The translations under genes and the position numbers were made by a program. The notes below the pieces were generated by a model. It made no database searches. It saw nothing but the letters and a program-made list of their open reading frames with translations, and had not been told where the DNA came from. 6,100 nucleotides of DNA from an uncultured bacterium (GTDB lineage Bacteria > Bacillota_A > Clostridia > Oscillospirales > Oscillospiraceae), in NCBI GenBank assembly GCA_905214605.1, contig CAJMMY010000069.1, positions 1 through 6,100 of the forward strand, given 5' to 3'. Shown in pieces: positions 1-5,585 of this stretch (positions are counted from its first letter, which is position 1; each line of letters opens with the position of its first letter).

Positions 1-200
1 CCGTCAATGTAAATGGCACCGGAGTCACAGGAGTATACGCCGGTAAGGATCTTCATCATGGTGGATTTTCCGGCGCCGTTCTGCCCCACCAGAGCGTGAA
101 CGGAGCCCTTCTGCAAATCGAAATCAACGCCGTTCAGAACGGATACGCCGCCGAAGGATTTATGCACGTTTTTCAAACTGATGATCGGGTTTTGCTGCAT
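1..200 (-). CDS. Sugar-type ABC transporter ATP-binding protein, N-terminal part (runs off left edge)
   Basis: Reading leftward from the ATG at 200 gives 66 codons of an ABC ATPase that would power solute import at the cytoplasmic face of the membrane. Residues 5-32 form the first strand region ([14 protein letters not shown] and following). The Walker A loop GQNGAGKST is at residues 39-47, followed by MMKILTGVY and the turn SGAIYIDG. This pattern is typical of RbsA/MglA/XylG-type ATPases with two nucleotide-binding domains; the second domain would lie outside the window. An in-frame ATG also exists at 209, but the purine-rich AAAGTGAG just upstream sits 9 bases from the ATG at 200 and directly against the one at 209, so 200 is preferred. 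The gene follows a substrate-binding protein segment on the same strand, as expected in an importer operon. The transported solute cannot be told from this fragment. Confidence 0.93.
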   Translation of the reverse strand, partial: MQQNPIISLKNVHKSFGGVSVLNGVDFDLQKGSVHALVGQNGAGKSTMMKILTGVYSCDSGAIYID

Positions 201-247
201 ATTTACCATCTCACTTTATACTCAGAATCACGGTTCGGCAGTAGTAC

Positions 248-290
248 CGAAACCCCGAAAGGATCGAGGGGGATCCTTTCGGGCGTCTCG
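248..290 (-). other. Intercistronic hairpin between binding-protein and ATPase genes
   Basis: A perfect 12-base inverted repeat, CCCGAAAGGATC (254-265) and GATCCTTTCGGG (272-283), has a 6-base loop. It can be lengthened outward to 248/290 with one mismatch and one bulge. No T-run follows on either strand, so it is not a standard intrinsic terminator. Its place between a substrate-binding protein and its ATPase fits an mRNA stabiliser or a partial transcription block that keeps binding protein in excess; this role is inferred. Confidence 0.7.
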
Positions 291-309
291 GAACATACTA
301 TGCGGCACT

Positions 310-335
310 CATATGCCGGGAGAGAGTGGCATATG
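310..335 (-). other. Hairpin just after the binding-protein stop codon
   Basis: Perfect 8-base arms CATATGCC (310-317) and GGCATATG (328-335) enclose a 10-base loop. On the minus strand it begins 17 bases after the stop codon of the fused frame and precedes the larger hairpin at 248-290. It lacks a T-run. The two hairpins in series suggest protection of the 3' end of the upstream message from nucleases, by inference only. Confidence 0.55.
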
Positions 336-352
336 TAGGAGAGTTTGCCGGT

Positions 353-1261
353 TTACTTGACCAGCTCGGTCAGCCACTCGGGAGCCTGATCCAGACCGTA
401 GCTGGCGCAGTAGCCTTCCAGCAGGTTGTGGGCGTCAACAGGCAACGCCACGGGGCAGACGAAGGTGGAGGGCAGCTCCTTGCCCAGCAGGGCGTAGGCG
501 GCGCAGTAGGCCTCGCAGGTGCCCTGATCCCAGGAGCGGGAGGTGGCGGAGCAGGTGATCATACCGCCGGTGGCGATGGAGCGGGCAGAGGTGTCGCCCA
601 GGTCGATGGTGACGATCTGCAGATCCTCACGGCCGGCAGCCTTGGCGGAAGCCATCACGTACTCGGCGGGAGCTTCCCAGGAAACGTACACACCGGCCAG
701 ATCGGGATACTGAGCCAGCAGGGAGTCGGCGTTGGAGCCGGTGTTGGCCTCCTTGGTGAAGGGGCTCTCAGCCAGAGTGATCTCGGGGAAGTTGGCGATA
801 CCATCGCGGAAGCCCTGGTCACGCTGGTTGCACACCAGATGGAAGCCATCATAGGTCAGAGCGCCCACAACGCCCTTGTAGCCGATCTTCTCGGCCAGCA
901 TGGTGGCGGCATAGTAGCCGTTGGCGTAACCGTCGGAGGAGACCAGAGCCACGCAGTTCTCACCGGGGGTGAAGTCGGTAGCGATGCTCTCCATGAACAC
1001 GATCTTGGTGCCGGCGTCAGCCATCTTCTTCAGCACGGGGGAGCAGACGTCGGGGTTGTAGGGCATGACCAGCAGAGCGTCGGGGTTCATGGCTGCGATG
1101 GTCTCCAGCTGATCGTACTGGGTGTTGTCGTTCATCTGGGCTTCGGTAACGGTCAGCACCTCAATGCCCAGCTCCTCGAAGGTAGCCTTGGCAGCTTCAC
1201 ACTTGACCACGTTGCACTGGTCGCCCAGCTGGTGATAGGCGATGGCAACCTTGAAGTTGCC
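353..1261 (-). other. Substrate-binding protein segment of the fused frame (RbsB-like, mature domain only)
   Basis: Residues 360-661 of the fused frame form an almost complete type I periplasmic-binding domain. It starts at the first strand (NFKVAIAYHQLGDQ, 361-374). GIEVLTV (391-397) and NPDALLVMPYNPD (418-430) follow, then the hinge-region stretch LAGVYVSWEAPAEYVMASAK (547-566), then IVTIDLG (575-581). The protein normally has an N-terminal lipoprotein or secretion signal and sits outside the membrane, handing its ligand to the permease; that leader is missing. All 12 lysines here use AAG, whereas the M16 half uses 7 AAA and 9 AAG. This suggests either a highly expressed gene or a different origin. 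The ATPase gene follows on the same strand, so from the junction leftward this looks like a normal importer operon. The ligand is unknown; a sugar or related compound is likely from the family. Confidence 0.8.
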
Positions 1262-2338
1262 GTCCTTCAGCTGCTGCAGCTCTTCATCGGTGAAATCACC
1301 GGCCTGCACTGCTTTCAGCTGAGACAGAATCTCGTTCAGCGCGGCATCGTACTTGTCAAAATCAATGCCGGAGGAGACAATCATAATGCCCTTACTCAAC
1401 ACCATCATGGAGGAGGCATAATAGCACAGAGAAAGCTTTTCCCGGACGTTCATAAACAGCTTGGACGTGACGCAGCCGCCGAAAATGGCGTTCATCACGT
1501 GGAGCGCGGCGGGGTTGGGGTCATCCATGACCTCGCCCAGACGGAAACCGATGGACAACTTGCCCTGGGTGACGGGCAGCTCCTCGGTGAAATACCGGGG
1601 CTTTTCCTCCACAGTGTTCATGCGGATATCCGTACCGATTTCGTAATCGATTTCGCCCCGGGGCAGGTCCTTCAGCGTTTCCAACAGCAGGTCCCGGAGA
1701 TATTTGAACCGGCAGGAGCCGCAGTAGAAAATTTCGATGGGGCTGGTTTCCAGCAGATGATGGTACTGCTCGGTCAGGGAGCGGGCAGTGATGGATTCCG
1801 TGCTGTCCTCGTCGCCTTGACGGGAAACGGCATAATCCTCGTAGCAGCACATCAGCTCAATCAGACGCTGGGTTGCATAGGACCGCTTATCGTTGATACG
1901 GCCCCGGAGACGGTCCAGCTGCTGCTGTTTTTCGTTTTCTACGTAGTCTTCCCGGAACAGACCGTTTTTCATGTCCGGCTCCAACAATACCTGACAGGTC
2001 AGACGGACCATATCGTTGAACAGACCCACGTAGCCGGGCACATATTGACCGTCCACAAAGTCGGAGACCAGACCGATGGCCTGAATCTCACCCATTTTTC
2101 GAACGGCGGGGGCGATGCTGGCGCCGTACAGACGGTCCAGTTCTCCGGACAACTGCTCCATATCCGGGAATTCCCGGGAGCCCCGGCGGAGTACCCGGGG
2201 AATCAGCGCATTGACTGCCGCGGTATCCCGGTCAAGCTGCGTCAGGAGATTGATGCTGAGACAACCGGTTTTGAATTTGTCTGTGGTGATGCAAGTCAGC
2301 CACACACCGGGTATGATTTCATTTCTGATGAATGTCAT
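353..2338 (-). CDS. Chimeric frame: YfmF-like M16 peptidase homologue fused to an ABC substrate-binding protein
   Basis: This is one open frame of 661 residues. The start at 2338 is supported by AAAGGA ten bases upstream and a good promoter. Residues 1 to about 357 match the YfmF type of M16 metallopeptidase homologue. Examples are RVLRRGSREFPDMEQL at 49-64, LDRLYGASI at 68-76, the FREDYVENEKQ helix at 128-138 and REKLSLCYYASS at 299-310 in the second M16 domain. The zinc motif HxxEH is absent, as expected for YfmF, the inactive subunit that normally pairs with YmfH. In Bacillus subtilis YfmF is tied to elongation factor P modification. YfmF proteins are usually about 420 residues, so the last 60 or so are missing. 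From about residue 360 the frame becomes a periplasmic-binding-fold protein. No second start or signal peptide precedes that part, so it could not be exported. The frame is clear; a working fused protein is doubtful. Confidence 0.85.
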   Translation of the reverse strand: MTFIRNEIIPGVWLTCITTDKFKTGCLSINLLTQLDRDTAAVNALIPRVLRRGSREFPDMEQLSGELDRLYGASIAPAVRKMGEIQAIGLVSDFVDGQYVPGYVGLFNDMVRLTCQVLLEPDMKNGLFREDYVENEKQQQLDRLRGRINDKRSYATQRLIELMCCYEDYAVSRQGDEDSTESITARSLTEQYHHLLETSPIEIFYCGSCRFKYLRDLLLETLKDLPRGEIDYEIGTDIRMNTVEEKPRYFTEELPVTQGKLSIGFRLGEVMDDPNPAALHVMNAIFGGCVTSKLFMNVREKLSLCYYASSMMVLSKGIMIVSSGIDFDKYDAALNEILSQLKAVQAGDFTDEELQQLKDGNFKVAIAYHQLGDQCNVVKCEAAKATFEELGIEVLTVTEAQMNDNTQYDQLETIAAMNPDALLVMPYNPDVCSPVLKKMADAGTKIVFMESIATDFTPGENCVALVSSDGYANGYYAATMLAEKIGYKGVVGALTYDGFHLVCNQRDQGFRDGIANFPEITLAESPFTKEANTGSNADSLLAQYPDLAGVYVSWEAPAEYVMASAKAAGREDLQIVTIDLGDTSARSIATGGMITCSATSRSWDQGTCEAYCAAYALLGKELPSTFVCPVALPVDAHNLLEGYCASYGLDQAPEWLTELVK

Positions 2339-2365
2339 TCCTTACAATTCCTTTGCTTTCATGTT

Positions 2366-2388
2366 CCGGGAAAATATCCCGGTATTTT
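2366..2388 (-). promoter_or_regulatory. Two overlapping, mutually exclusive leader hairpins
   Basis: CCGGGA (2366-2371) pairs with TCCCGG (2377-2382), while AAAATA (2371-2376) pairs with TATTTT (2383-2388). Both stems are perfect over 6 bases and share sequence, so only one can form at a time. They lie in the leader of the fused minus-strand frame, between the predicted start of transcription near 2393 and the ribosome binding site at 2349-2354. No known riboswitch is recognised. Confidence 0.4.
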
Positions 2389-2399
2389 ATATGTTTACC

Positions 2400-2428
2400 A
2401 TTATAACATAACAATAGGCAATTGTTAA
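2400..2428 (-). promoter_or_regulatory. Sigma-A promoter of the yfmF-like fused gene
   Basis: On the minus strand TTAACA (2428-2423) is followed by a 17-base spacer and a perfect TATAAT (2405-2400). Five of six bases match the -35 consensus. Transcription would start near 2393, giving a leader of about 55 bases before the ATG at 2338. Confidence 0.75.
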
Positions 2429-2578
2429 TGAAATCTTTTTGAACAATTTCCCCGGTTTCTGCCGAAAAGGTTTTTCCGCCGATTGCCCCGTCTTTTTGAC
2501 GGAATTGATTGAAATGAGAGGATCATTTTCCCGGAACCCGGTGAAGTATACAAAAATGGGAGTGTGAATGGAAAACGC

Positions 2579-2607
2579 TTGACAGATAGACGGCCGGGGA
2601 GTATAAT
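2579..2607 (+). promoter_or_regulatory. Full-consensus sigma-A promoter of the ylxM-ffh-rpsP operon
   Basis: TTGACA at 2579-2584 and TATAAT at 2602-2607 are separated by exactly 17 bases, the ideal housekeeping promoter. The predicted start is near 2613-2615, about 38 bases before the ylxM start. Such strength fits an operon carrying a ribosomal protein and the signal recognition particle GTPase. Confidence 0.88.
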
Positions 2608-2613
2608 CACTAT

Positions 2614-2639
2614 GCTGTAAAGGAATTGTAATTTACAGC
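2614..2639 (+). promoter_or_regulatory. Hairpin at the 5' end of the ylxM operon transcript
   Basis: GCTGTAAA (2614-2621) and TTTACAGC (2632-2639) form a perfect 8-base stem with a 10-base loop. It starts at about the first transcribed base and ends directly against the GGAGGTG ribosome binding site (2640-2646). It could protect the 5' end of the message or influence access to the ribosome site; alternatively the inverted repeat could be a protein operator at the start of transcription. Confidence 0.6.
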
Positions 2640-2651
2640 GGAGGTGTTGCA

Positions 2652-3002
2652 GTGACCGATGAAACGGTTTACCGGACCATGCTGTTCGACTTTTACGGCG
2701 AATTGCTGACCGAAAAACAGCGGGAATATTTCGATCTTCATTACAATGAGGATTACTCTCTGGGCGAGATTGCGGAGATGTCCGGAATTTCCCGGCAGGG
2801 CGTTTGGGATATTATCCGCCGCGCGGAGGAAACTCTGCGGAAAACGGAAGAGAAAACCGGCCTTGTTCATCGGTTTCAAGAAACGCAGGCGGCCGTGGAG
2901 GAAATCCAGAAGTCGCTGGAGGCGCTGATTTCCATGACCCAGGGTCCAGCCAAGGAGTTGGCCGAGGATTTGTCCGCCCGGGTGCGGAAACTCAAGGAGT
3001 AA
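2652..3002 (+). CDS. ylxM: YlxM family helix-turn-helix protein, signal recognition particle-associated
   Basis: This 116-residue protein matches the YlxM (UPF0122) family in size and layout. It has LLTEKQREYFDLHYNEDYSL at 18-37, then EIAEMSGISRQGVWDIIRRAEETL at 39-62, a helix-turn-helix like sigma-factor region 4. A charged helical tail rich in Glu and Lys follows. Family members sit next to ffh, and a streptococcal relative has been linked to the signal recognition particle; the exact biochemical role remains unsettled. The start is GTG, chosen because GGAGGTG at 2640-2646 lies 5-7 bases upstream and no better start is in frame. It is the first gene after the consensus promoter. Its last codons contain the ribosome site of ffh, which starts 3 bases after its stop, implying translational coupling. 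Confidence 0.93.
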   Translation: MTDETVYRTMLFDFYGELLTEKQREYFDLHYNEDYSLGEIAEMSGISRQGVWDIIRRAEETLRKTEEKTGLVHRFQETQAAVEEIQKSLEALISMTQGPAKELAEDLSARVRKLKE

Positions 3003-3005
3003 CAC

Positions 3006-4409
3006 ATGGCATTTGAAAGCTTATCTGAAAAACTTTCTTCCGCATTCAAAAAGCTGACCGGAAAAGGCCGGCTGAAAGAGGCCGATGTGAAAGAGGCCAT
3101 GCGGGAAGTGAAGCTTGCGCTGCTGGAAGCGGACGTAAACTTCAAAGTCGTGAAAGACTTCGTCAAGCGCGTGACCGAGCGCGCGGTGGGTACGGACATT
3201 CTGGAAAGTCTGAACCCGGCGCAGATGGTCATTAAGATTGTCAACGAAGAACTGATTGCCCTGATGGGCAGCGACAGCCAAAAGCTGAATATCTCCAGCA
3301 AAACGCCCAGCATTGTGATGCTGGTGGGTTTTCAGGGCGCCGGTAAAACAACCAACGGTGCCAAGCTTGCCGGATATATGAAGCGGCAGGGCAAAAATCC
3401 GCTGCTTGTTGCTTGCGACGTGTATCGTCCGGCAGCCATTCAGCAGTTGGAAACCGTGGGCGGCCAGTTGGGTATTCCCGTGTTCCAGGAGGGACAGGGC
3501 AACCCGGTGGAAATCGCACAGCACGGTATTGAGTACGCCAAACGGCACGGACAGGATCTGGTATTTCTGGATACCGCCGGCCGTCTGCACATCGACGAGG
3601 CGCTGATGGACGAGCTGCGGAACATCAAGGCCGCGGTGGAGCCCACCGAGATCCTTCTGGTTGTGGACGCCATGATCGGTCAGGACGCGGTGAACGCAGC
3701 CAGCGCATTCGATGAGGCACTGGGCGTGACCGGCGTTCTGCTCAGTAAGCTGGACGGCGACGCCAGAGGCGGCGCGGCACTGTCCATTCGGGCGGTGACC
3801 GGAAAACCCATTAAGTTCGCCGGTGTGGGCGAAAAACTGGACCAGATTGAGCCGTTCTATCCGGACCGTATGGCAAGCCGGATTCTGGGCATGGGCGATG
3901 TGCTGAGCCTGATTGAAAAAGCGGAGCAGGCACTGGACCAGAAACAGGCTGAGGAAATTGCTCAGCGCATGATGGAGAACCGTTTCACGCTGAATGACTA
4001 TCTGTCTCAGCTGGAGGCCATTCAGGGCATGGGTTCCCTCAGCGATATTGCGGCCATGATGCCCGGCATTGACGCCAAGGCACTGGAAGACGCCGACCCG
4101 GACGATTCCGTGATGCGCCGCACAAAAGCCATCATTCAGTCCATGACCATGAAGGAGCGGGAGAACCCCGCGATTCTGAACGCCAGCCGGAAACGGCGCG
4201 TGGCCGCCGGCGCAGGCGTAAACGTGGTAGACGTAAACCGCGTGATCAAGCAGTATGATGCCATGGTGCAGATGATGAAACAGATGAACGGCGCCGGAAA
4301 ACGTCAGATGCGCAAGCAGATGAAGAAGAACCAGAAAAAGGGCGGCGGTTCCGTTCCCCCCATGCCCATGGGCGGCAAGGGCGGTCTGTTCGGCGGACTG
4401 TTCAAATAA
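3006..4409 (+). CDS. ffh: Signal recognition particle protein Ffh (SRP54 GTPase)
   Basis: Ffh binds 4.5S/6S RNA and the signal sequences of emerging membrane and secreted proteins, and delivers ribosomes to FtsY at the membrane. The 467 residues give a full-length protein. The helical N domain is 1 to about 95. The GTPase domain has GFQGAGKTT (108-116), DVYRPAA (138-144), DTAGR (189-193), SKLD (247-250, where TKLD is usual) and GVGEK (273-277). A methionine-rich M domain starts near 325, with the RNA-binding [11 protein letters not shown] at 394-404 and [10 protein letters not shown] at 411-420. The tail is rich in Lys, Gly and Met. The ATG at 3006 follows AAGGAG (2994-2999) by 6 bases, inside the end of ylxM. 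ftsY, often just upstream in relatives, is not here; the divergent region takes its place. Confidence 0.98.
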   Translation: MAFESLSEKLSSAFKKLTGKGRLKEADVKEAMREVKLALLEADVNFKVVKDFVKRVTERAVGTDILESLNPAQMVIKIVNEELIALMGSDSQKLNISSKTPSIVMLVGFQGAGKTTNGAKLAGYMKRQGKNPLLVACDVYRPAAIQQLETVGGQLGIPVFQEGQGNPVEIAQHGIEYAKRHGQDLVFLDTAGRLHIDEALMDELRNIKAAVEPTEILLVVDAMIGQDAVNAASAFDEALGVTGVLLSKLDGDARGGAALSIRAVTGKPIKFAGVGEKLDQIEPFYPDRMASRILGMGDVLSLIEKAEQALDQKQAEEIAQRMMENRFTLNDYLSQLEAIQGMGSLSDIAAMMPGIDAKALEDADPDDSVMRRTKAIIQSMTMKERENPAILNASRKRRVAAGAGVNVVDVNRVIKQYDAMVQMMKQMNGAGKRQMRKQMKKNQKKGGGSVPPMPMGGKGGLFGGLFK

Positions 4410-4418
4410 TTCAGGTGA

Positions 4419-4437
4419 AAAAGGAATCCTTCCTTTT
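4419..4437 (+). other. Weak AT-rich hairpin between ffh and rpsP
   Basis: AAAAGGA (4419-4425) can pair with TCCTTTT (4431-4437) around a 5-base loop in the 64-base gap between ffh and rpsP. The stem is weak and has no separate T-run, so it is unlikely to end transcription. It might mark an RNA processing site. Confidence 0.25.
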
Positions 4438-4473
4438 CCGATAGTGAGATTAAAAACCGGAGGTGAAAAAGAA

Positions 4474-4716
4474 ATGGTTAAAATCAGACTTCGCAGAATG
4501 GGTGCTAAAAAGAATCCCTACTACCGCGTGGTGGTGGCTGATTCTCGTGATCCCCGTGACGGTAAGTTCATCGAAGAGATCGGCACTTACGATCCCCTGA
4601 CGACTCCCGCCACGATCAAGATTGATATGGAGCGTGCAAAGTACTGGATCGGCTGCGGCGCTCAGCCCACCGATACCGTCAGAGGACTGCTCAAAAAGGC
4701 CGAGGCAGCTGAATAA
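4474..4716 (+). CDS. rpsP: 30S ribosomal protein bS16
   Basis: This 80-residue basic protein is a structural and assembly protein of the small ribosomal subunit that contacts 16S rRNA. The bS16 signature is clear: [20 protein letters not shown] at 1-20, then [20 protein letters not shown] at 22-41, and a C-terminal [10 protein letters not shown]. Its length matches the family. The open frame extends upstream to a GTG at 4444, but GGAGGTG at 4459-4465 lies 8 bases before the ATG at 4474, and homologues begin with MVKIR, so the ATG is the true start. The stop TAA is part of the TAAGGAG ribosome site for khpA, which links translation of the two genes. Confidence 0.98.
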   Translation: MVKIRLRRMGAKKNPYYRVVVADSRDPRDGKFIEEIGTYDPLTTPATIKIDMERAKYWIGCGAQPTDTVRGLLKKAEAAE

Positions 4717-4730
4717 GGAGTTAAACCGGC

Positions 4731-4961
4731 ATGAAAGAACTTTTGACCTATATCGTGCAGAGCCTCGTCGATCATCCGGACGAGGTCTCCGTGACCGAGC
4801 GCGATGCCGGCGGCGAAACCGTATTTGAGGTGCGCGTGGCTGACGGCGACATGGGCAAGGTCATTGGCCGGCAGGGCAGAATTGTGAAGGAAATTCGCAT
4901 TCTGATGAAGGCCGTTGCCCAGCGAAAGGGCAAAAAAGTATCGGTTGAGATACTGGATTGA
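4731..4961 (+). CDS. khpA: KhpA, small KH-domain RNA-binding protein
   Basis: This 76-residue protein (YlqC/KhpA family) consists almost wholly of one KH domain. The GxxG loop that contacts RNA is GRQG at 46-49 within MGKVIGRQGRIVKEIR (41-56). The preceding strand is VFEVRVADGD (31-40) and the last is KKVSVEILD (68-76). In other Gram-positive bacteria KhpA pairs with KhpB and binds many RNAs, affecting cell division and elongation. The gene lies 14 bases after rpsP; TAAGGAG (4714-4720), overlapping the rpsP stop, is 10 bases from the ATG. It is the last gene before two terminator-like hairpins. Confidence 0.95.
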   Translation: MKELLTYIVQSLVDHPDEVSVTERDAGGETVFEVRVADGDMGKVIGRQGRIVKEIRILMKAVAQRKGKKVSVEILD

Positions 4962-4970
4962 TGTGTGGAA

Positions 4971-5014
4971 GGTGTCCCAAACACTGCAGTGAGCGGTGTT
5001 TCGAGACGCCTTTT
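4971..5014 (+). terminator. First terminator-like hairpin after khpA
   Basis: GGTGTC (4971-4976) pairs with GACGCC (5005-5010), with one G-T pair, and AAACAC (4979-4984) pairs with GTGTTT (4996-5001). A small internal loop separates the two stems and an 11-base loop closes the inner one. TTTT follows at 5011-5014. It starts 10 bases after the khpA stop. The stem is imperfect and the T-run short, so it probably works only in part. Confidence 0.5.
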
Positions 5015-5048
5015 CACTATCTATGAACCATTCAAATCGGAATTTAGG

Positions 5049-5073
5049 AACAGAATCCCGGGATTCTGTTTTT
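5049..5073 (+). terminator. Second, intrinsic terminator or attenuator before rimM
   Basis: A perfect 22-base palindrome at 5049-5070 (arm AACAGAATCCC) has its 3' side running into five T bases at 5069-5073. It has the form of a classic intrinsic terminator with a tight GC centre. It ends only 23 bases before the rimM start, so it most likely lowers rather than abolishes transcription into rimM and trmD. Confidence 0.75.
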
Positions 5074-5096
5074 GTGATAAAGGCAGGGTGGAGCAA

Positions 5097-5582
5097 ATGA
5101 AACAGCAATATTTGGAAGCAGGACAAATTGTGAATACCCACGGAATCCGGGGCGAAGTGCGGGTGATTCCCTGGGCGGACAGTGCGGAATTTCTCCGGAA
5201 GTTCAAAACGCTTTATGTGGACGGAAAACCCTTTGCCGTGGAGCGGTCCGGGGTGCATAAGCAGCAGCTGATTGTAAAGTTTGCCGGGGTGGACGATATC
5301 AACGCTGCCATGCCCTTGAAAGGCAAAACGGTGTGCATTGACCGGGCGGACGCAAAGCTGCCCAAGGGCCGCTTTTTCATTCAGGATATTCTGGGCGCTC
5401 GGGTTTGTACCGAAGAGGGCGAGGAAATCGGCACCCTCACCGATGTGTTGGACCTGCCCGGCGGTCAAGTGTATGAAGTGAAAGGCGAAACGGAACATTT
5501 GATTCCTGCCGTGCCGGAATTTGTGAAAAATGTAGATGTGGACGGCGGTGTGATTACCGTTCACCTGATTGAGGGAATGTAA
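5097..5582 (+). CDS. rimM: Ribosome maturation factor RimM
   Basis: RimM helps mature the head of the 30S subunit and binds ribosomal protein uS19. The 161 residues show the RimM N-terminal barrel (AGQIVNTHGIRGEVRVIPWA, 8-27) and a C-terminal PRC-barrel domain from about 91. That domain includes GRFFIQDILGARV (91-103), GTLTDVLDLPGGQVYEV (112-128), LIPAVPEFV (135-143) and VHLIEGM at the end. The frame is open from 4965, but those extra residues overlap the terminator hairpins and match nothing in the family. The ATG at 5097 follows the purine-rich AGGGTGGAG (5085-5093). The 135-base gap from khpA is by far the longest in this operon and carries two hairpins, so rimM-trmD is probably expressed at a lower level than rpsP. 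trmD begins 3 bases after the stop. Confidence 0.97.
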   Translation: MKQQYLEAGQIVNTHGIRGEVRVIPWADSAEFLRKFKTLYVDGKPFAVERSGVHKQQLIVKFAGVDDINAAMPLKGKTVCIDRADAKLPKGRFFIQDILGARVCTEEGEEIGTLTDVLDLPGGQVYEVKGETEHLIPAVPEFVKNVDVDGGVITVHLIEGM

Positions 5583-5585
5583 GCC

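Larger units (their letters stand above)
2363..2537. repeat. Inner inverted repeat pair, 13 bases, around a TTCCSGGAA core
   Basis: GTTCCGGGAAAAT at 2363-2375 is the exact reverse complement of ATTTTCCCGGAAC at 2525-2537. The core is nearly palindromic, which is common for operators bound by dimeric regulators. One copy lies in the minus-strand leader, about 20-30 bases after the predicted start. The other lies about 75-90 bases upstream of the plus-strand start. A shared operator or a looped complex is possible but unproven. Confidence 0.55.
2342..2631. repeat. Outer inverted repeat pair, 13 bases, one copy in each leader
   Basis: AAAGGAATTGTAA occurs on the plus strand at 2619-2631 and on the minus strand at 2342-2354. 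Both copies lie in the 5' untranslated leader of the gene they precede. In the minus-strand leader AAAGGA acts as the ribosome binding site of the fused frame. In the plus-strand leader a separate GGAGGTG does that job, so the match there is not explained by ribosome binding. A 13-base match in about 300 bases is unlikely by chance. Confidence 0.7.
2339..2651. promoter_or_regulatory. Divergent control region between the yfmF-like gene and ylxM operon
   Basis: This 313-base stretch contains no convincing gene. It holds a minus-strand promoter (2400-2428), a plus-strand promoter (2579-2607), leader hairpins on both sides and two nested pairs of 13-base inverted repeats. The middle, 2430-2578, is poorer in signals. 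It contains one short stem, CCGTC/GACGG with a T5 loop at 2488-2502, and one arm of the inner repeat. Confidence 0.75.

Noticed and set aside
326..2428. 700-codon plus-strand open frame opposite the fused minus-strand gene
   Set aside because: It is a shadow frame. Its product is rich in Gly, His, Gln and Val with no recognisable domain, it has no good ribosome site, and the opposite strand encodes clear M16 and binding-protein folds.
2488..2502. Short hairpin CCGTC-TTTTT-GACGG in the middle of the divergent region
   Set aside because: The stem is only 5 base pairs, with the T-run in the loop rather than after it, and there is no gene end nearby for it to terminate.
4444..4473. Upstream GTG start for rpsP
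   Set aside because: The extra ten residues include the ribosome binding site GGAGGTG and do not belong to bS16; the ATG at 4474 gives the family N-terminus.
4999..5027. Possible promoter for rimM (TTTCGA, 17 bases, TATGAA)
   Set aside because: Only three and four of six bases match the consensus boxes, and the second terminator-like hairpin would lie downstream, so it is not convincing.
4965..5096. N-terminal extension of rimM from a GTG at 4965
   Set aside because: The extension runs through both hairpins and resembles nothing in RimM, and the ATG at 5097 gives the standard N-terminus.
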